DNA of 39,165 bases from Zygnema cylindricum (taxonomy: Eukaryota > Streptophyta > Zygnematophyceae > Zygnematales > Zygnemataceae): NCBI GenBank assembly GCA_037447655.1, contig JBBHKE010002908.1, forward strand, positions 1 through 39,165, written 5' to 3'. Under the pieces are notes generated by a model. It had not been told where the DNA came from. It made no database searches and saw nothing but the letters and a program-made list of their open reading frames with translations. Below are positions 32,685 to 39,165 of this stretch, piece after piece. The position numbers were made by a program, and so were the translations under genes. Each line of letters starts with the position of its first letter. Positions within the stretch are counted from its first letter, which is position 1.

Positions 32685-32742
32685 CCCCCCCCCCCCCCCC
32701 CCCCCCCCCCACCCGGGGGGGGGGGGGGGGGGGGGGGGGGGG
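32685..32742. repeat. C26-A-CCC-G28 tract
   Basis: 26 C (32685-32710), one A, three C, then 28 G (32715-32742). It is self-complementary and able to form a hairpin, G-quadruplexes or i-motifs. Exact length may be affected by sequencing error. Confidence 0.9.
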
Positions 32743-32921
32743 TTTGAAAAAAAATTCTAAAAATTTCATTTTCGATATATCGTCGATACGATATATCGGC
32801 AGTATATCGCGATAATTTGAAATTTGATATATCGAAGCGATATATCGAATATCGGGTACATGAAATTCGATATATATCGAATATCGGCAATGGGTCCTCG
32901 ATACCCAACACTACTTATGAC

Positions 32922-33316
32922 CCATGTCCCTAGTTTTTGGCTGTTTGTAAGGATGAACCGTTACCCATTAATATACAATCGCGTGAGCGTTTACGCTCGT
33001 GTTGTGGGTTTGAGGTTGGAACTCCACGATATATTAAACAGGCTGCATTCTGCTCAATTGCGTGCGCGATTACGCTCGTGTTGTGGGACTGAGGTTATTG
33101 CGTGGTTGCAGGCCACGCCAATTTTTTGACACTTCGTTTGACGTTTGACTAATTCACATATATTATACACATTTGTTTGTGTTTGTCTCAACCTCCGGTT
33201 CTTGGGTGCCCCATTGTCTTTGTAAACAACCTATTGGCGCAAACGTGATTCATTTACTCATTGCTCACACGAGGGTGGACGTACACTTGCACATGATTTT
33301 TTTTAGAGTGTCATAG
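32922..33316. other. Unassigned intergenic DNA
   Basis: Contains an imperfect direct repeat around TTACGCTCGTGTTGTGGG (about 32991 and 33071). No gene or element end seen. Confidence 0.4.
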
Positions 33317-33529
33317 TGTGCGAAAATGAAATCGGAACTTTGAAATGTGACGGTTGTAGACGTAAGTACAACTTGTGACGATTGAAGACATTTAAAGTAT
33401 AGAATTGACGTTCATTGTACTTTGGTAAAAATGATTTTCTTGTACGGCTGAGGTTTTTCTCAAAGTTCCTTGGATTTTAGGGAAAAAAGATAGAGAAAAG
33501 TCGATACTTTAACACATGGGGACACCCCC
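33317..33529. mobile_element. Family F-like right-end fragment (PIF/Harbinger-like)
   Basis: Ends ACATGGGGACACCCCC followed by TTA. Its left part (GTGCGAAAATGAAATCG, then TTTGAAATGTGACGGTTGTA) is an inverted copy of 34600-34705 inside element F. The left terminus is missing. Confidence 0.65.
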
Positions 33530-33830
33530 TTATTTCTCTTTTGGCTTTGCTCCTTTTTATTTTTTTACCCCTTTTGTACCTTTATGGTTTTTCCCATCGA
33601 ACTTTATGCAATAAAGTTTCTTTTTCTTTATATGGAAGTTCAATACATGACCTTACTAAAAGCCGGACACGCCCAACCAATCATAGGTTAATGCTATTTA
33701 AGAAAACGAAAATTAAAATCTGCTATTTTGGATTTAAAGCTAAGGGCGTGTCCCCATGTAACCGATATTTTGAAACGTTATTTTGGAATTTAGCGCTGAT
33801 TTTACGGTGTACTTTTCAAAGTGTGCCTAT

Positions 33831-34783
33831 GGTACGTCCCCATGTGTTAAAGTATCGACTTTAATCTGTCGTTTTCGCACAAAACGCAGGTTTGTACAGA
33901 AGAACTTTAGACGTACAAAAAAATTAATTCTTTAAAAGTACAGCAAACATCAAGTCTATACTTTGAATGTACTTCATATTTGTCGTCATCTTAACAATTT
34001 TTGGCGTTTTCCTTTTTTCGACCCTCAGGCAAGAGATTCCAGCCCGTCAAAAAACTTCATCAAAAATCACCTCGCGAGGTGATTTTAGGGAAAGTACCGC
34101 CCAAAACAACGAATGCAAAACGGCCCACGCACGCGACACACTAGCGGGAAAATTTTAGGAAGACTCGCTATTTTTCTCCCTGCCCGTCACGCGCATGTAC
34201 GGAAAATACGAGGATGTACGGAAAAAAACTGAAAGGGTCGCGGACCTCCACTTTCATTCATGGGTCCTCGGTAGAATTTTGCGTCGTTGTCGCCTCTCCC
34301 CTCTCCCTCTCGCACTATCACTTTTATCTCACACTTTTTAGAATGAGGCACGACAAAACTGGTATGAAATTAAAGATATTTGAAAAATTATTTTTTTGGC
34401 TACCCTTCATGCATATTTTTATGGCAAGTAGAGCAAAAAAAGTAGAGAAAACGAAATTGGGTATCCATGGCCGAAAGTCCTTGAATCTGTGACGTCGACG
34501 CTGTCACAAGTGTGTGTGACGTCATGATGTTACAAAACCCTAAACATCTGCCATGTCACAAAATTACAAAAATCTAGACGTCTACAACCGTCGCTGTTTT
34601 TGTTGGCGTCACTAATTTCGTAGTCGTCGTCAACCGTCACAAAGTTGTACATACGTCTACAACCGTCACATTTCAAAGTTTCGATTTCATTTTCGCACAT
34701 AGGGACGCTTTTCAAAGTAGTACGGAACACTTCACTACAGTCCAAAATATTTTTTCAAAGTATCGCTTACATGGGGACGTACC
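33831..34783. mobile_element. Element F, nested in the left arm of element C
   Basis: Starts GGTACGTCCCCATGTG and ends ACATGGGGACGTACC. CTAT is on both sides (33827-33830, 34784-34787), while the other C arm shows the unoccupied site (reverse complement GTGTGCCTATGTG, about 35765-35778). The duplication is therefore 4 bp, or 3 bp if one terminal T belongs to the element. It is 953 bp, with no transposase seen. Confidence 0.82.
34063..34086. repeat. Perfect 24-bp palindrome inside element F
   Basis: The half-site is AAAATCACCTCG and the second half is its exact reverse complement with no spacer. Confidence 0.95.
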
Positions 34784-35195
34784 CTATGTCAATCGTTACT
34801 TGCGCGTTCATTATTATGAATATGTGGCAGTTGTACACGTCGCCAATACTTTCGACACCTGTTGACGCCGACAAATTGTTGACATTTGTAGACGCCAACG
34901 ATCTCGGAACAAACTGCGGACATTTGTACGCCGCAAAGAGCTCCTGACATACTGGGACAGTTGTCGACGCCAACTGTCATTTGTTGACGCCCACACGTGA
35001 ACGACATAAGCAGTCGCCTACGTCTACAAAATGACATTTGTAGACGCCCACAAGTGGACAACATAAGCAAACGGACAAACATTTTTTTTTTCGTGTATTC
35101 TCCCAACAGCAAAAAAACAAATGAAAACTTTTGACGCGTGCAACCCAGGATTTCTATTCGTCAATATGGTAGTATTTTGATTATGTATTGATTAA

Positions 35196-36082
35196 GGGCG
35201 TGTCCCCATGTGTTCAAGTAAGGGTTTTTTTCCGTCGTTTACACAGAAAATGGGACTTCCTACTTGAAAATATTACGCCGTACGAAAAATGGGCAAAAAC
35301 TCAAATACATTTTAGGTCATCTTGGAACTTGAAAGGTACGGCGATTTGGCAGTATTATCATCGCGACCCACTTCCAGCTCATCTTCACACTTGCAATGAA
35401 ATCAAATCGCGACCTGCTTTTCATCAAAATACTACCCTATTGACGAATAGAAATCTTGGGTTGCACGCGTCAAAAGTTTTCATTTGTTTTTTTGCTGTTG
35501 GGAGAATACACGAACAAAAAAATTGTTTGTCCGTTTGCTTATGTTGTCCACTTGTGGGCGTCTACAAATGTCATTTTGTAGACGTAGGCGATTGCTTATG
35601 TCGTTCACGTATGGGCGTCAACAAATGACAGTTGGCGTCGACAATTGTCCCAGTATGTCAGGAGCTCTTTGCGGCGTACAAATGTCAGCAGTTTGGGTTT
35701 CGCAAGTATTGGCGACGTGTACAGCTGCCACATATTCAAAATAATGAACGCGCAAGTAACGATTCACATAGGCACACTTTGAAAAGTACACCGTAAAATC
35801 AGCGCTAAATTCCAAAATAACGTTTCAAAATATCGGTTACATGGGGACACGCCCTAAAAGCAGGTCGCGATTTGATTTCAGTACAAGTGTGAAGATGAGC
35901 TGGAAGTGGGTCGCGATGATAATACTGCCAAATCGCCGTACCTTTCAAGTTCCAAGATGACGCAAAATGTATTTGAGCTTTTGCCCATTTTTCGTACGGC
36001 GTAATATTTTCAAGTAGGAAGTCCCATTTTCTGTGTAAACGACGAAAAAAAAACCCTTACTTGAACACATGGGGACACGCCG
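35196..36082. mobile_element. Element G, foldback PIF/Harbinger-like, interleaved with element C
   Basis: The left arm 35196-35421 starts GGGCGTGTCCCCATGTG and ends CGACCTGCTTTT. The right arm 35856-36082 is its inverse with only a few mismatches in about 226 bp. TAA precedes (35193-35195) and follows (36083-36085). The right arm of C lies between the two G arms. Confidence 0.85.
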
Positions 36083-36085
36083 TAA

Positions 36086-36260
36086 GAGGGATGTACCTTT
36101 CATATCCGTCTGCTGAACTTCCACTTTTTTTTGAGTTAAATTTGATTAACTGCAATGTTTTTACGTACATGCGCGTGATGGGCAATGAAAAAAATAGGGA
36201 GTACTCTCCTTTGTGCTAATAAAAAACCCGGTACTTTAATACATGGGCACATACCCTAAG
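36086..36260. mobile_element. Fragment of another C/F-type element
   Basis: Ends with CCCGGTACTTTAATACATGG and GCACATACCC then TAA (near 36256), a variant of the C/F right terminus. No left terminus is clear. Confidence 0.45.
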
Positions 36261-36870
36261 TTGTAGTAGTACTTTTGATGAAATTTTTCGTATTTTTATT
36301 TTATAATAAAGTCAAAGTAGGTCAACGCATTTTAAAAAATCTGAAATTTTGAATAATGCGCATATGCATTATTTTTCAAAGTTTTTTACCGTGCGCATAC
36401 TACGAATGAAACCTCTATGATTATGTCCCTATAAATGTAGTCTGGTACGATTCCGTACAAAAAATTACAGTACTGTAGTACTGGTATGCAGCCTCAACGG
36501 TATGGAGCGTACAAAGATGAAGCTTCAAGAATCTTTGGACTGTGTCGACGAAGGTCTGAATCTACAGTAGCTGTTAACCGTGAAATTTTACGGCTTAGTA
36601 CATGTCACAGTCTGCAAGAACATATTTTGCCATGGAGAATTGCAGGCCGTCACATGTATAAATCCGTAACAGCTTTATTCATACCTCCGTTGACACCGAC
36701 AAATAGTCAAAAGAGTTTTGAAATTTGTCCTTTTGTGCTCCATACGCGTAAGAACACCGACAATATGTTCGGTTTTGAACTTTTGATGTTTCGCCTTGCG
36801 TACGGTAATGTACGGAACTACGTATACAGGGCACATGAGGCTGATTTAGAAATGAATGTAACGCGAAAAT
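36261..36870. other. Unassigned DNA upstream of the dehydrogenase-like gene
   Basis: A 128-codon plus-strand ORF (36486-36872) has no domain I recognise. I do not call it a gene, although an unannotated small gene cannot be excluded. Confidence 0.35.
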
Positions 36871-37019
36871 AAGGTAAATAACTCCTGCCTTCAAAGATAC
36901 TGTAGCTCTCTTCTCGTCGTCTTTCGCACTGTACTTTTCCCCCTCACATATCATGTTTCTTTCTCTCACCTTAATGCGAGCTCCCGTCGAAGTGTGACGT
37001 AGTTCTGGCTTCAGAAGCA
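36871..37019 (+). promoter_or_regulatory. Likely 5' leader and core promoter region of the dehydrogenase-like gene
   Basis: A CT-rich stretch (CTCTCTTCTCGTCGTCTTTC, and TTTCTTTCTCTCACC near 36955) precedes the ATG at 37020. Pyrimidine-rich leaders are common in plant 5' UTRs. No TATA box is obvious. Confidence 0.4.
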
Positions 37020-37453
37020 ATGGCTGGACTGGCATGCGTTGCACCACAGTTAGTGTTGTCATCCACAAGCATTCCAAAAAGCTCCAAAAAACAAAAACAA
37101 GATACTAGAAAGAGTTGTTTGTTTCTTTCGACATCACGTTCTCCTAGCTTCTTTTTAGGTCATTTTCACGATGCAAACGACGTCAGTAGTTTTCTGCCAA
37201 AGGCCAAATCTTCCAGTAAACTTAAGTTTGATGAGGAATTTCAGAAATGTTTTGTTCAGTCGAGTTTAGCTGCTGACGTAAGCATGGATGCCAGCAGCAG
37301 TCCACTAAAAACAGAAAGAAAACGAGTTGTCGTTCTCGGAGGAAGTGGCCGGATTGGAGCATCTTCGGTTTCAAGTTTGCTGAACTTTTCTGTTAATGGA
37401 AACCAAAGCAGTTCACAACTTGCTATCGACGTAGTTATTGCCGCGAGAGATAG
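37020..37453 (+). CDS. Saccharopine-dehydrogenase-family protein, exon 1 (transit peptide and Rossmann motif)
   Basis: Start ATG at 37020 (GCAATGGC). The first about 95 residues are rich in Ser, Lys and Arg and poor in acidic residues, as in plastid or mitochondrial transit peptides. KRVVVLGGSGRIGASSV follows, with the nucleotide-binding GGSGRIG at residues 107-113, then DVVIAARDR. This is the start of an NAD(P)-binding Rossmann fold. The exon ends in phase 2 at the GT donor 37454-37455. The joined product resembles plant saccharopine-dehydrogenase-like oxidoreductases of unknown substrate, which are distinct from the bifunctional lysine-degrading LKR/SDH. The family is fairly sure; the reaction is not. 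Confidence 0.82.
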
Positions 37454-37821
37454 GTATTCTCTTCTTAGGTCTAACACTTGTATAAGGAAAAATACTCGCT
37501 TGTCCTTTATCGATGGTGCCATCTTGCCAAGAAGCGTGTAAAATGTCTGCTTTTGATAATGAATGTAGGCTAGATAGTTGGGTTATTTTATCAATGAAGA
37601 TAAAACTACAAAATAGTTTATTACATCCTGGCAATAAAGTCAAGAAAATAACAACATTGGGTGCATGTGGTTATCTTTTCTCTCTGCTATTTTATCGCAC
37701 TCTATGAATGTGCCCGAAAAAATATCACGAAGAACTTTTGCATTTTGAGCAGCTGTTGAAAAGTTCAGGCTTATTTTTTTTTTTCACACACTTATTTTTT
37801 TTGTATGTGTGAGTCGAGCAG

Positions 37822-37919
37822 GACCAAAGCTGAAGAAGTTTGCTCACGTTTCAATGGAAATGCTACTTTTGTACAATGCGATATTGATGATGACACTGCT
37901 TTGAGAAAAACCCTTGATG
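37822..37919 (+). CDS. Saccharopine-dehydrogenase-family protein, exon 2
   Basis: Acceptor CAG ends at 37821 and donor GT is at 37920-37921. Spliced to exon 1 it completes an Arg codon and reads TKAEEVCSRFNGNATFVQCD and then IDDDTALRKTLDG. This is the second beta strand region and the D-x-x-D-x-x-x-L-x-x-x-L helix that lines the dinucleotide pocket in this family. The intron before it is 368 bp. The exon ends in phase 1. Confidence 0.82.
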
Positions 37920-38127
37920 GTACGTCCATTCGGGTGTAAGTCATGTACAGGGCTGATTCCTTTTTTTTTTACCCTGTCCTTTTATTTTATTTATTTTTTA
38001 TTTCTGCCATATTAGTGTTTCATAGCAAGAACAGGGGCCTGGAAGGAGACCAGCTATGTGTATGAGTTGGACATAGTTTTCAAAGTTTTGTTGTTATTAA
38101 CAGTATTTGTATGGCCTATGCCTGTAG

Positions 38128-38210
38128 GTGCTGATCTGGTTATACATACCGCTGGTCCTTTCCAGAGAAAAGAACGTTGTGCCGTTCTTGAGGCAGCCAT
38201 TGCTGTGAAG
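38128..38210 (+). CDS. Saccharopine-dehydrogenase-family protein, exon 3
   Basis: Acceptor TAG ends at 38127 and donor GTAAGG is at 38211. In frame with exon 2 it reads ADLVIHTAGPFQRKERC and then AVLEAAIAVK. The D-x-V-x-x-x-A-G-P-F segment is the strongest family signature of saccharopine dehydrogenase-like proteins. The exon ends in phase 0. Confidence 0.86.
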
Positions 38211-38541
38211 GTAAGGACACAGGAAATTATTGGGTTTGCTACAGTCTAATTTTTCCTTGATTTTATCTCAGTTCTTGCCTTTTTGTTTTGGCACATGCGG
38301 AGCCACAATCTATAAAGCACAATGTTAATTATTTCACCAACCTTATCCTCTGTTGTTTACGTTCCTCCTTTCCCTGAAGACATGTTGTCCTTGTGAAGGA
38401 CTGAGTCGATGTTACATTCAGAGATCACTTTGGTTTTACAAACAGTATATCAGTCTTTGCTTATACGCTTGTATCACTCTTTGGACTGTTTTACGTTAAC
38501 ATCGGATAGCTTAATGAAGGTTTGACGAACATGTTTTACAG

Positions 38542-38668
38542 ACTCCATACATGGATGTTTGCGATGACCGTGATTATTCGCAAAGTGCTCGAGCTCTTCA
38601 TGATAAAGCTCGGGCCGCTGGAGTTCCAGCATTAACCACGACTGGTATATATCCCGGAGTCAGCAATT
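38542..38668 (+). CDS. Saccharopine-dehydrogenase-family protein, exon 4 (gene continues beyond the window)
   Basis: Acceptor ACAG ends at 38541 and donor GTAAGT is at 38669. It reads TPYMDVCDDRDYSQSARALH, then DKARAAGVPALTTTG and IYPGVSN. The Y-x-D-V-C-D and G-I-x-P-G-x-S-N segments fit the family. About 247 residues are encoded up to here; the C-terminal half lies to the right. Intron 4 starts at 38669 and fills the rest of the window. Confidence 0.86.
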
Positions 38669-39059
38669 GTAAGTTTTCCATAAAAAGTTTGGAGCAAGGA
38701 CTTCAAGTTTGATGCTTATTTTTTTTTTAATGCAAAAAACCATGCATAATTACATACATAGTTATAAACATGTGTAATTTGCATTTTACTAGTCAGGTGC
38801 GACAGTGAGCCATTTATTGTTTATACCTTTGCAACGCTCTTTAGGACAAGTTTATTTATTCTTATAATCGGATGTGCTTGTTATACCTAGCTTTTGTTGT
38901 TTTTACCTTATTTGCTCCATTCATCTTCATACTGAAGAAGGAAAAGTCGGTAGTATATAACGTGCATCAACTTGCCCGCCCCAGTCTCATGTATATTCAA
39001 GTTGCTCTGATGTCTTTGCACACTCTCCTAATGGCTTCTTTGGGAGGTGACGGCCTCCA
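38669..39059 (+). other. Intron 4 of the dehydrogenase-like gene, first part
   Basis: AT-rich sequence after a strong GTAAGT donor. I found no further exon that continues the family in any frame before the microsatellite. Confidence 0.55.
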
Positions 39060-39165
39060 CCCCCCCCCCCTCTCTCTCTCTCCCTCTCCCTCTCCCTCCC
39101 TCTCCCTCTCCCTCTCCCTCTTCCTCTCCCTCTTCCTCTCCCTCTCCCTCTCCCTCTCCCTCTCC
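39060..39165. repeat. Pyrimidine microsatellite (C-run, CT and CCCTCT units) in intron 4
   Basis: C10-11, then CTCT and CCCTCT/CTCCCT units up to the window edge. Same motif class as the long tract at 24716-25140. Confidence 0.93.

Larger units (their letters stand above)
32475..32913. mobile_element. Family H hAT-like MITE, complete, with 8-bp TSD
   Basis: A perfect 15-bp TIR, TAGTGTTGGGTATCG / CGATACCCAACACTA. CTTATGAC is duplicated at 32467-32474 and 32914-32921, giving a hAT assignment. The 439-bp interior is full of GATATATCG and TATCGCGATA words, a 12-bp tandem repeat and a C26/G28 tract. No transposase. Confidence 0.95.
33744..35854. mobile_element. Element C, PIF/Harbinger-like with long inverted arms
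   Basis: Starts GGGCGTGTCCCCATGTAACC and ends in its inverse, with TAA on both sides (33741-33743, 35855-35857). The left arm is 33744-33830 plus about 34788-35180; the right arm is 35422-35854. The arms match closely apart from an indel of about 50 bp. Element F interrupts the left arm. The left arm of element G lies between the two C arms. Confidence 0.85.

Noticed and set aside
36486-36872. 128-codon plus-strand ORF before the dehydrogenase-like gene
   Set aside because: No known motif, and it lies among element fragments. It remains possible but unsupported.
37513-37707. ORF in intron 1 of the dehydrogenase-like gene
   Set aside because: It lies wholly between splice sites that join exons 1 and 2 in perfect frame.

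Overview
The window looks like nuclear DNA of a streptophyte: a land plant or a charophyte alga. The evidence is three plus-strand genes with GT-AG introns and plant-type products, long AT-rich intergenic DNA, plant-style DNA-transposon families, and very long homopurine/homopyrimidine tracts. A large-genome charophyte or non-seed plant would fit, but the species cannot be fixed from sequence alone. No prokaryotic features, CRISPR arrays, rRNA or credible tRNA genes were found.

Genes. (1) The last two exons of a MATE/DTX-type efflux transporter (62-148 and 499-579), with a 3' UTR running to about 720. (2) A single-exon AP2/ERF transcription factor (17056-18696). Its AP2 domain sits between a Ser/Pro/Asn-rich, pyrimidine-rich N-terminal half and a Gly/Arg/Glu-rich, purine-rich tail. 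(3) The first four exons of a saccharopine-dehydrogenase-family Rossmann protein (from 37020), which has a likely organellar transit peptide and runs off the right edge. The three genes are far apart and show no sign of acting together.

Region by region. 1560-7160 holds two decayed copies of one non-LTR retrotransposon; the second is split by a hAT-like insertion that carries tandem repeats. 7940-16000 and 22738-36260 are dense in nested non-autonomous DNA transposons. I define these families from terminal inverted repeats (TIRs) and target-site duplications (TSDs) visible in the sequence. Family A is hAT-like: TIR CATAGTTCAAAAGTAGG, 8-bp TSD. Family H is hAT-like: TIR TAGTGTTGGGTATCG, 8-bp TSD. 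Family D has TIR CACCGCGAATCG and inserts at TA. Families B, E, C and G are PIF/Harbinger-like: TIR starting GGG, with TTA or TAA at the ends. Family F is related to these. 18700-21860 is mostly purine-rich low-complexity DNA. 24424-25150 is a very long polypyrimidine tract. 25277-25890 and about 27430-28145 are degenerate AT-rich minisatellites.

The most unusual structures are these: two long inverted-repeat elements whose arms are interleaved (33741-36085); a TA-inserted element that sits in one arm of a long inverted repeat while the other arm preserves the empty site (28375-29436); a head-to-head dimer of a hAT MITE flanked by one shared 8-bp TSD (22730-23241); and a C26/G28 tract inside an otherwise intact hAT MITE (32475-32913). 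I found no convincing new protein-coding system. The novelty is in mobile-element architecture.
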